From NCBI GenBank assembly GCA_002423895.1, contig DIOL01000018.1, positions 1 through 7,939 of the forward strand: a stretch of 7,939 bases of DNA. Reading direction: 5' to 3'. This document shows positions 1-5,836 of the stretch, piece by piece. This DNA comes from Bacteroidales bacterium UBA5515 (lineage in GTDB: Bacteria > Bacteroidota > Bacteroidia > Bacteroidales > P3). The notes under the pieces are model-generated. The model was not told the origin of the DNA. It saw nothing but the letters and a program-made list of their open reading frames with translations, and did not search any database. The position numbers and the translations under genes are program-made. How positions within the stretch are numbered: the stretch's first letter is position 1; every line of letters begins with the position of its first letter.

Positions 1-29
1 AAAAAACTACCCCCTCATGATTGAGGGGG
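1..29 (-). terminator. Terminator-like hairpin facing the minus strand
   Basis: A perfect 8-bp stem, CCCCCTCA (10-17) with TGAGGGGG (22-29), closes a 4-nt loop. Read on the minus strand it is followed by TAGTTTTTT (complement of 1-9), the layout of an intrinsic terminator. On the + strand no T tract follows, so it would not stop + transcription. No minus-strand gene is seen to its right in this window. It may block antisense transcription into a neighbour left of the window, or be one half of a terminator whose partner gene lies outside. Confidence 0.5.
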
Positions 30-44
30 CAGGGGGAGTTGACA

Positions 45-73
45 TTGACATTAGTCAAATCTTTTTATATAAA
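45..73 (+). promoter_or_regulatory. Candidate sigma-A promoter P1 for the MazF-like gene
   Basis: A perfect -35 box TTGACA (45-50) is followed after 17 bp by TATAAA (68-73), five of six matches to the -10 consensus. The -35 box is tandemly duplicated (TTGACATTGACA, 39-50) and its right copy is half of an inverted repeat, TTGAC-N4-GTCAA (45-58), that could serve as an operator. Transcription would start near position 80, giving a leader of about 80 nt before the start codon at 162. The promoter is predicted from sequence match only. Confidence 0.5.
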
Positions 74-103
74 TTTAAGTGTTTACGAAAAGTATTATTC
101 GAG

Positions 104-132
104 TTGATACTTGGTAAAATTTATAGTATATT
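104..132 (+). promoter_or_regulatory. Candidate sigma-A promoter P2 for the MazF-like gene
   Basis: TTGATA (104-109) and TATATT (127-132) are separated by exactly 17 bp, each with five of six consensus matches. Transcription would begin near 139 and leave a short leader of about 23 nt that still contains the Shine-Dalgarno sequence at 147-153. It competes with the upstream candidate at 45-73; either or both may be used. In AT-rich DNA such matches arise by chance, which limits confidence. Confidence 0.35.
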
Positions 133-161
133 TAATTAATTGGGGTAAGGGGGTACAAATA

Positions 162-710
162 ATGTTTAAGTCTGGCGAAATATATTTAGCAGACATACCA
201 TTTGGATATAACGAATTTATTTATGGTGAGCGTCCTGTAATTATTTTAGAAAATGATTTATTGGAATCGAATGATGCAGGTATATATGTAGTTCCACTAA
301 GCACCTCTATTTACTGTTTAAATAATAGATATAAAATAAAAATAACATATACAGAAAAAAGTAGGAATATTGATGCATGGATACGATGCGATTTACTTTT
401 TAAAATAAACAAAAAGAATTTAAAGCGTACGATGGGCTTTGTAAGCAATAATGTCTTGGACGAGATTTGTAATGTAGTAACTGACTTATTTGGAATTAAG
501 AATACTAAAGATGCTGTAAAAGAAGTTAATACTCAGAGTATTACATTAACAAATGCTGAAGAATTCTATAAAACTCTCAAAAATATAGATGATAATGTTA
601 AAAAACAGAATAGTAACAAAAGTAAATTGAAAGAGTGTATTATTAGCATAACTATAGGATTTATAACAGGCTTTATATCATCACTAATCGTCACACTGTT
701 ATTTTTGTAA
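162..710 (+). CDS. PemK/MazF-like protein with a C-terminal transmembrane helix
   Basis: This 182-residue protein has a PemK/MazF-like N-terminal domain, a family of mRNA-cleaving toxins with an SH3-like barrel. Seen in the sequence: the opening strand GEIYLADIPF (residues 5-14), the family hallmark GERPVIILEND (22-32) with Arg24 at the usual catalytic Arg position, VVPLSTS (43-49) where MazF has its conserved Thr/Ser, and DLLFKINKKNL (77-87), matching the segment MazF family members carry before their last helix. After about residue 120 it departs from MazF (usually 110-120 aa): a polar linker with helical character, then a hydrophobic segment (about 160-182) that ends the protein and looks like a single membrane anchor. 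The ATG at 162 was chosen because the strong SD AAGGGGG (147-153) sits 8 nt upstream; a TTG extension from 111 would run through the P2 promoter. No antitoxin ORF is visible on either side. Activity as a ribonuclease is inferred, not shown. It could be a degenerate or repurposed MazF-fold protein. Confidence 0.75.
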   Translation: MFKSGEIYLADIPFGYNEFIYGERPVIILENDLLESNDAGIYVVPLSTSIYCLNNRYKIKITYTEKSRNIDAWIRCDLLFKINKKNLKRTMGFVSNNVLDEICNVVTDLFGIKNTKDAVKEVNTQSITLTNAEEFYKTLKNIDDNVKKQNSNKSKLKECIISITIGFITGFISSLIVTLLFL

Positions 711-762
711 TATAAACATTTAGTCTTTACATAGTTATTGAAAAATAATTATGAGAATCCTA

Positions 763-791
763 TTGTAAGAAGAAGTTTATATTTCTTACAA
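763..791. repeat. 9-bp inverted repeat downstream of the MazF-like gene
   Basis: TTGTAAGAA (763-771) and TTCTTACAA (783-791) are perfect complements around an 11-nt spacer. The hairpin lies 53 nt after the MazF-like stop codon. It has no T tract directly after it (the nearest is TTTTT at 804-808), so it is a poor intrinsic terminator; it could be a transcript-end stem or a protein-binding site ahead of the BREX operon. Confidence 0.4.
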
Positions 792-809
792 CACATGATA
801 ACGTTTTTG

Positions 810-818
810 TGGTATATT
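810..818 (+). promoter_or_regulatory. Possible extended -10 promoter for the BREX operon
   Basis: TGGTATATT (810-818) matches the TGn extended -10 motif followed by TATATT (five of six). No convincing -35 lies 16-18 bp upstream. Transcription would start near 825, giving a leader of about 145 nt that includes the terminator-like hairpin at 902-935. A perfect TATAAT also occurs at 889-894 but lacks both a -35 box and a TG extension. The real BREX promoter cannot be fixed from the sequence. Confidence 0.25.
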
Positions 819-841
819 TATAAGGACAAATAAAACAAAAT

Positions 842-937
842 ATGATAAAATATTACTTGAGAATTATTTTAATAATTATAAGTACGCATATAATAATGTA
901 CAGTTTTACTAATAAATTTAGTAAAACTTGTTTTTAA
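842..937 (+). CDS. Possible 31-residue hydrophobic leader peptide ORF
   Basis: An ATG at 842 opens 31 codons ending at TAA 935-937. The N-terminal two thirds are strongly hydrophobic and Ile-rich (YLRIILIIISTHIIMY, residues 5-20) and could cross a membrane; the tail is short and polar. An AAGGA (822-826) lies 15 nt upstream, longer than the usual 5-9 nt, so translation would be weak. The ORF runs right through the terminator-like hairpin (902-928) and stops within its T tract, so ribosomes translating it would prevent the hairpin from forming. Short ORFs rich in Ile are common by chance in AT-rich DNA, so this is reported as a possibility only. Confidence 0.18.
   Translation: MIKYYLRIILIIISTHIIMYSFTNKFSKTCF
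902..935 (+). terminator. AT-rich intrinsic-terminator-like hairpin in the brxA leader
   Basis: An 11-bp perfect stem, AGTTTTACTAA (902-912) with TTAGTAAAACT (918-928), closes a 5-nt loop and is followed directly by TGTTTTT (929-935). This is the layout of an intrinsic terminator on the + strand, although the stem has only two G-C pairs and would be weak. It ends 34 nt before the brxA start at 970. It may end a leader transcript, or limit read-through from the MazF-like gene into the BREX operon. Confidence 0.5.
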
Positions 938-969
938 ATAATTAAAACATAAAGGATATGATAATATAT

Positions 970-1575
970 ATGATAAATGAACAAAATTATTCAGCAACTC
1001 TAACCAGTGATGCTTTTCTATATTATGAACTCAAACAGGTATTAAAACTTAAAGTTCAAGGGCTTACTGATGCACAAATTAGAGAAACAGTTATAGATGA
1101 AAATATATTCCAATATAAATCTAAAAAAAGTGCAAGCAGATTGCTTTCTTCTGTAATGAGAAGAGTTAGAATTTTGGACGATAATTTAATAAAAATGGTA
1201 ATAGATGAACCAATTGAGGTTGGAAAGATAGTAAATTTATATGCAATTATGAAAACCAGCAGACTGTTTTTTGAGTTTATGAATGAAGTTATTAAAGAAA
1301 AGTTAGAGTATAGGTATGAAATATTAGATAAAAAAGACATTAATATTTTCTTTACGGCTAAATCAGAGCAAAGTGATATTGTGGCTGGGTGGTCAGATGA
1401 AACGATAAGCAAACTAAAACAAGTGATACTTAAAATATTATCAGAAGTAGGTATTATACAAGAAATTAAAACGGGAAAGTTAAGCAGGCTCATAATTCCA
1501 ATAGAGCTTAAGGAATATCTAATTGGATTAGGAGATAAAATATATATCCAAGCTATGGGAGAATATACTGACTAA
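970..1575 (+). CDS. brxA: BREX protein BrxA (DUF1819)
   Basis: First gene of the BREX operon, 201 residues, the usual size for BrxA (about 200 aa). Members of this family are small helical, winged-helix-type proteins and BrxA has been shown to bind DNA; its exact step in phage exclusion is not settled. Recognisable family features are the N-terminal NYSATLTSDAFLYYELK (residues 6-22), the following helix with GLTDAQIR (31-38), and the basic helix SASRLLSSVMRRVRIL (54-69), typical of a DNA-contacting segment. The C-terminal part GIIQEIKTGKLSRLIIP (161-177) resembles a winged-helix hairpin. Identity rests on these patterns plus position directly before brxB, brxC and pglX. Two starts are possible: ATG 958, only 1 nt after AAAGGA (951-956), and ATG 970, 13 nt after it. 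Neither spacing is ideal; 970 is preferred because the family-conserved region begins right after it. The gap to brxB is 13 nt, so the two are almost certainly cotranscribed. Confidence 0.92.
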   Translation: MINEQNYSATLTSDAFLYYELKQVLKLKVQGLTDAQIRETVIDENIFQYKSKKSASRLLSSVMRRVRILDDNLIKMVIDEPIEVGKIVNLYAIMKTSRLFFEFMNEVIKEKLEYRYEILDKKDINIFFTAKSEQSDIVAGWSDETISKLKQVILKILSEVGIIQEIKTGKLSRLIIPIELKEYLIGLGDKIYIQAMGEYTD

Positions 1576-1583
1576 GGAAGTGA
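1574..1583 (+). promoter_or_regulatory. Strong ribosome binding site that sets the brxB TTG start
   Basis: AAGGAAGTGA (1574-1583) matches nine of ten positions of the anti-16S consensus AAGGAGGTGA and overlaps the brxA stop codon TAA (1573-1575). Its GTG (1580-1582) would be a possible start codon but lies inside the site itself. The TTG at 1589 is 5 nt beyond it, which is proper spacing. The overlap with the brxA stop suggests translational coupling of the two genes. Confidence 0.65.
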
Positions 1584-1588
1584 AAACT

Positions 1589-2158
1589 TTGAAGATATTA
1601 TATGATAAACTACAGAAAATTATTGATAGAATTAAGGATGAAAGGTTCATTGATGGTACAGGTTTAGGAAATGAAATCAGTTATTATATCTTTGATTATG
1701 ACCCAAAGGAAGAATTAGTAGTTAGAAAATATATTATGCACATAAAAAAAGAGTTAAATAAGGTCGGTTCAAATAGAAAGGTCATAGAGTTTGATTTATA
1801 TAAAATGTTTATAGAACTTTTAAAAGAAGAGGACATTTTTGAACAAATTATTTTTTTGGAAAAAACTGAAGGTAAGGATTATGTTCTTAATGCAGTTACT
1901 CCTTTTATTACACCTGAAATGTTCGCTGAGAAGATAAATACTGAATCACAAGAATATGACATTATATTTTTGACTGGTATAGGAAAAGTATATCCATTTA
2001 TGCGTTCACATAACATTTTGAATGTGTTACAACCATATTTTAGCAAAAAACCAATTGTAGTTTTTTATCCTGGTGAGTATAGTGGTCAAGACCTTACCTT
2101 GTTTGGAAAGTTCAAAGATGAAAATTATTATAGAGCGTTTCCATTGATTATAGATTAA
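1589..2158 (+). CDS. brxB: BREX protein BrxB (DUF1788)
   Basis: A 189-residue protein of the BrxB/DUF1788 family, a core BREX component of unknown biochemical role that is usually about 190-200 aa and always near brxA and brxC. The C-terminal half carries the family signature: a hydrophobic strand leading into LTGIGKVYPFMRSH (128-141), then NILNVLQ (142-148), IVVFYPGEYSG (156-166), and ENYYRAFPL (178-186) at the end. This strand-loop-strand layout resembles an alpha/beta nucleotide-handling fold, but no Walker A motif is present. The TTG at 1589 is preferred over the in-frame GTG at 1580 because the latter lies within the Shine-Dalgarno sequence. The gene lies 13 nt after brxA and 61 nt before brxC on the same strand. 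Together with PglZ it is thought to belong to the exclusion and methylation complex; that role is family knowledge, not visible here. Confidence 0.92.
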   Translation: MKILYDKLQKIIDRIKDERFIDGTGLGNEISYYIFDYDPKEELVVRKYIMHIKKELNKVGSNRKVIEFDLYKMFIELLKEEDIFEQIIFLEKTEGKDYVLNAVTPFITPEMFAEKINTESQEYDIIFLTGIGKVYPFMRSHNILNVLQPYFSKKPIVVFYPGEYSGQDLTLFGKFKDENYYRAFPLIID

Positions 2159-2219
2159 TAATGCATTAAATATTAATAAAAAATTTTAAGTATTGGAATG
2201 AAAATTTTGGAGGGGCAAA

Positions 2220-5200
2220 ATGATTATTAGAGATATGTTTTCAAGGAAGATAAACCGAGAAATAAGTGGAGTTGTTAAGGTAGCACAAACCGATGAAAAA
2301 AAGATTTATCAAGAGTTAGACGAATATGTTGTAACAAGAGAAATTTCAAAACATTTATCTAAATTTTATGAAAATTACAGTAGAAGTATAAATGGAAAAA
2401 CAGATAAAATGGGAGTTTGGATTTCTGGTTTCTTCGGAAGTGGTAAGTCTCACTTATTAAAGATACTTTCTTATTTATTAAATAATGAAGTAATTAAAGG
2501 TAAACATGCTATTGAATACTTTAACGATAAAATAAATGACCCTATATTGTTTGCTGAGATGCAAAAGGCTTCTAAAATCAATACAGAAACAATTCTTTTC
2601 AATATAGATTCGAAAAATCCCATTAATAATAAAAGTAAAGAAGAGGCAATACTTAGGATATTTGTAAAGGTATTTAATGAGCATAAGGGCTTGTGTGAAG
2701 AGATACCTGGTGTAGCTTATATGGAACAACAATTAATTAAAGATGGCGTGTATGAAGAATTTAAACAGGAGTTCTATAAGCAAAGAAACAAAGAGTGGTT
2801 ACATAGAAGGAATGCTTTTTTCTTAGATAAGGATTATGTAGCTAAGTCTATTTCAAATGTTCTTAACATATCTCTTGAAAGTGCAAATGAATATGTTAGA
2901 AAAGGTGTTATGGAATATGATGTTAGCATTGACAAATTTGCAAAAGATGTAAAGGAATATATTGATAGTAAAGGCGATAACTTTCACCTTATTTTTCTCG
3001 TGGATGAAATAGGACAATACATAGGTGATAATTCTACACTTATGTTAAATCTTGAAACAGTAGCCGAAGACTTAGGAACATTTTGCAATGGTAAAGCATG
3101 GATAATGGTAACTTCACAAGAAAGTATCGATTCATTATTTAATGTTAAGGGAAATGATTTTTCAAAAATTCAAGGAAGATTTAATACAAGACTAAGTTTA
3201 TCATCAATTTCAGTCGATGAAGTTATTAAGAAGCGTATACTCGATAAAGAACAAAATGCAGTTTATCTTCTTAAAGATTTGTACAGAGAAAAAAGTGCAA
3301 TTCTTAAAAACCTAATAAGTTTTGATAATGCGAGAAAAGATTTACTTGGATATTCTGATGAACAGGAATTTGTTGACGTTTATCCATTTGTACCATATCA
3401 ATTTAAAATTCTTCAAAATGTATTTGAACAAGTAAGAAAGCATGGTAGTTCTGGTAAGCATTTGTCAGAAGGTGAAAGGTCAATGATTTCTGCATACCAA
3501 GAATCTGCATTGAAATTTGCTGAAGAAAAGGAAGGATTTTTAGTGCCTTTTTATGCTTTCTATGATACTATAGATGAATTTTTAAACCCGACTATTTCAA
3601 GGGTTATAGCAAGGGCATCTGAAAACCCAGAACTGAAGGATAATCCAATTAATATCCAAGTATTAAAAATTCTATTTTTAATCAAATATTTAAGTGATGA
3701 AATACCAGGTAACATAGATAACATTTCAACTCTCATGGTTAACAATATTGATGAAGATAAATTAGAACTTAAGAATAGAATTAAAGAAGCACTAAGAAAA
3801 TTACAATCAAATACATTAATACAAAAAAATGGTGATGATTATATATTCCTAACTGACGATGAACAGGATGTTAACAGGGAAATAAAGGATGAAAAACCAG
3901 AAGAAGAGGTTTTAAAAAAGGTACTTTCTAACTATGTTTTTCAAGGTATATATGATGACCCTAAATATAAATATTCAAAAGTATATTCTTTCCCTTTCAA
4001 TAAAAAGATGGATGAAAAAGAATACGGAAATCAAACAAATAGTATTGGGATAAATATATTAACTCCACTTTCAGATAGTTATTATAAAAGTGATGAAGAA
4101 TTAATTTTGAAATCTTCTATGAATAAAGAAATGATTATAAGGCTTGCTGGAAGCGACAATTATATAGAGGAATTAAATGAAGCTTTAAAGATAAATTCTT
4201 ATATTAAGAAGAAAAATATAAACTCGCTTCCTGAAAATATCCAAGCTATTATCGCTACAAAAAAAGGTGAAATGAGATTAAGAGAAACAAGGACAAAAGA
4301 ATTATTAGAGAATGCACTAATACAAGGAACATATTTCATTAACGGAGAAAAAGTAGATATTAAAAGCAATTCTGCACGAGAAAAAATAGGTTCAGGATTT
4401 AGCATACTTGTAAATAGTGTTTATTATAAATTGGATTATATTAAAACTTATTTAGCAAGCGAAAATGAAATAGCTGTTTTATTAAAAAATAATGAAGAAC
4501 AATTGGAATTTATTGATGATTACAATAATGAATTAGCTGAAAAAGAGATATTTGATTTTATTTGTCTACAAGAGGATAATCACCAACAGATTAGAATGAA
4601 GTTGATTTTGGGTAGATTCAGTGATGCTCCATATGGTTGGAACAACATAGATATATCGGGTATAGTTGCAAAATTATTTAAAGAACAAAAAATCAAACTG
4701 ATGCTGAGTGGTGAATTCTTAGAGGTTGATAATATTAACAAAGTCGTTGACTCATTAACCAAATCATCAGAAGTAGATAAAGTTTTAATCAATAAAAAGA
4801 AAAAAGTAGATGAAATGCTAATTAAGATAGTAAAAAATATAGCTTTAGATGTTTTTGGAAGAATAAACCTGCCAGATGATGAAGATGGGTTAGCTAAAGA
4901 AATTAAGGAAAGAATCAATAATAAAACAATCGAAATGAAAGGCTATCTAAACAGATATCAAAACAAAAAGTATCCAGGTAAAGGCTTATTCCAAAAGGGA
5001 TTAGATATTTTTAAAGATGTAGTACAAAATAAAGATAATCTAAGTTTCTTTACAGCATTAAAAGAAAAGGAAGATGAATTAATTACTTGGATAGATGATT
5101 TAGCCTATGCTACAGCTTTCTTTGATAATCAAATTGAAATATTTGATAAGGGATTAGAAGTATCAAAAAAATGTGCTGAAAATAAAGATTATTTAAACGA

Positions 5201-5786
5201 CAAAATTAATAATGAAGTTAAAAAATTAGATGATATTTTACATGACCCTATACCTTATAAGAATATAAGAAATATAGTAGACATAGTACAAGCGATAGAT
5301 AAAGAGTTTAATATAATCATCGATGAAAAAAGACTTGAAGCTAAAAATAGAATAAAGATAGATTATGACTATTGCTTACTAAAGTCTAATCAATATGGTG
5401 TAAGTATTGAAACAGGGAAGATTATAGAAGCTTATTATAATAATTTAATTTTAAAAGCAGATGAATATACAGATATATTTAAAATTGATGCTTCAATAAC
5501 TCAAAGTAAAAATAGAAAAGATAGCTATGAGCAGATGATTAATAAAGAAATAGCTGATTATCAAAAAAAGATTGAAGATGATGCTAAAAATCATGGGGTA
5601 ATAGGAGAAAGTCCTGATAAGGCTATTAAAAAGGTAGAGAAAAAGATTGAAAAGGTTAGTGTTACAAAACTTGTTGCAATAAAAACTTTGAAGACAGAAG
5701 AAGACATTGATATATATGTAAGGGAACTTAAAAATAAGCTAAAGCAGATAATAAAAGAAAACAAAGAAATTGAAATTGAACAATAA
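2220..5786 (+). CDS. brxC: BREX ATPase BrxC
   Basis: A 1188-residue P-loop ATPase, the expected size for BrxC (about 1200 aa), formerly annotated as a DUF-type ATPase and distantly related to AAA+/ORC-like proteins. Visible motifs: Walker A GFFGSGKS (70-77), Walker B LIFLVDEIGQ (257-266) with Asp262-Glu263, a sensor-like strand WIMVTSQE (294-301), and KIQGRFNTRLS (317-327) with Arg320 and Arg324 as candidate arginine-finger positions. After the ATPase core (roughly 1-460) comes a long, mainly helical body; the last 60 residues are Lys/Glu-rich and probably coiled-coil, with two runs like KKVEKKIEKV and NKLKQIIKENKE. BrxC is needed for both methylation and phage exclusion in studied BREX-1 systems. 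The ATG at 2220 has an excellent SD, GGAGGGG (2209-2215), 4 nt upstream. All key ATPase residues are present, so the protein appears intact. It is followed by a terminator-like hairpin and pglX. Confidence 0.95.
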   Translation: MIIRDMFSRKINREISGVVKVAQTDEKKIYQELDEYVVTREISKHLSKFYENYSRSINGKTDKMGVWISGFFGSGKSHLLKILSYLLNNEVIKGKHAIEYFNDKINDPILFAEMQKASKINTETILFNIDSKNPINNKSKEEAILRIFVKVFNEHKGLCEEIPGVAYMEQQLIKDGVYEEFKQEFYKQRNKEWLHRRNAFFLDKDYVAKSISNVLNISLESANEYVRKGVMEYDVSIDKFAKDVKEYIDSKGDNFHLIFLVDEIGQYIGDNSTLMLNLETVAEDLGTFCNGKAWIMVTSQESIDSLFNVKGNDFSKIQGRFNTRLSLSSISVDEVIKKRILDKEQNAVYLLKDLYREKSAILKNLISFDNARKDLLGYSDEQEFVDVYPFVPYQFKILQNVFEQVRKHGSSGKHLSEGERSMISAYQESALKFAEEKEGFLVPFYAFYDTIDEFLNPTISRVIARASENPELKDNPINIQVLKILFLIKYLSDEIPGNIDNISTLMVNNIDEDKLELKNRIKEALRKLQSNTLIQKNGDDYIFLTDDEQDVNREIKDEKPEEEVLKKVLSNYVFQGIYDDPKYKYSKVYSFPFNKKMDEKEYGNQTNSIGINILTPLSDSYYKSDEELILKSSMNKEMIIRLAGSDNYIEELNEALKINSYIKKKNINSLPENIQAIIATKKGEMRLRETRTKELLENALIQGTYFINGEKVDIKSNSAREKIGSGFSILVNSVYYKLDYIKTYLASENEIAVLLKNNEEQLEFIDDYNNELAEKEIFDFICLQEDNHQQIRMKLILGRFSDAPYGWNNIDISGIVAKLFKEQKIKLMLSGEFLEVDNINKVVDSLTKSSEVDKVLINKKKKVDEMLIKIVKNIALDVFGRINLPDDEDGLAKEIKERINNKTIEMKGYLNRYQNKKYPGKGLFQKGLDIFKDVVQNKDNLSFFTALKEKEDELITWIDDLAYATAFFDNQIEIFDKGLEVSKKCAENKDYLNDKINNEVKKLDDILHDPIPYKNIRNIVDIVQAIDKEFNIIIDEKRLEAKNRIKIDYDYCLLKSNQYGVSIETGKIIEAYYNNLILKADEYTDIFKIDASITQSKNRKDSYEQMINKEIADYQKKIEDDAKNHGVIGESPDKAIKKVEKKIEKVSVTKLVAIKTLKTEEDIDIYVRELKNKLKQIIKENKEIEIEQ

Positions 5787-5788
5787 AC

Positions 5789-5818
5789 AATAGGGAAGTA
5801 ATTTCCCTATTTATTTTC
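5789..5818 (+). terminator. Terminator-like hairpin between brxC and pglX
   Basis: A 9-bp perfect stem, AATAGGGAA-type sequence at 5789-5797 pairing with 5803-5811 (core ATAGGGAA / TTCCCTAT), closes a 5-nt loop and runs into TTTATTTT (5810-5817). It begins 3 nt after the brxC stop and ends before the pglX Shine-Dalgarno sequence (5826-5832). The T tract is interrupted by one A, so termination would probably be partial, lowering pglX transcription relative to brxA-brxC. It could instead stabilise the 3' end of a processed brxABC mRNA. Confidence 0.5.
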
Positions 5819-5836
5819 AACTACAGGAGGGGTATT

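Noticed and set aside
1..153. G-quadruplex from G runs at 25-29, 32-36, 142-145 and 149-153
   Set aside because: The pairs of G runs are about 100 nt apart, too far to form a standard quadruplex.
111..161. N-terminal extension of the MazF-like protein from TTG 111
   Set aside because: The extension has no SD, overlaps a promoter candidate, and the strong SD at 147-153 fits ATG 162, where the MazF-type sequence begins.
795..833. 12-codon ORF from ATG 795
   Set aside because: It has no SD, is very short, and overlaps the possible -10 region.
862..877. AATTATT-TT-AATAATT inverted repeat as an operator
   Set aside because: It consists only of A and T in an A/T-dominated spacer, so chance occurrence is likely; no supporting context.
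711..969. tRNA, CRISPR array or riboswitch in the intergenic region
   Set aside because: No cloverleaf, no repeated spacer-length units and no recognisable riboswitch core were seen; only short AT-rich inverted repeats.
1056..1493. 145-codon open frame on the minus strand inside brxA
   Set aside because: It lies wholly within brxA, has no SD of note, and its composition (Ser/Leu/Ile-rich) is what the complement of AT-rich coding DNA gives.
1744..1857. Poly-A and poly-T runs of about seven bases in brxB as phase-variation tracts
   Set aside because: Runs of this length are common in such AT-rich DNA, and the frame is intact through the conserved C-terminus. No longer tract or simple-sequence repeat was seen in pglX either.
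2478..4918. Four minus-strand open frames inside brxC (2478-2732, 3560-3745, 4199-4405, 4580-4918)
   Set aside because: All are antisense shadows of a long gene with clear family motifs; none shows a recognisable domain.
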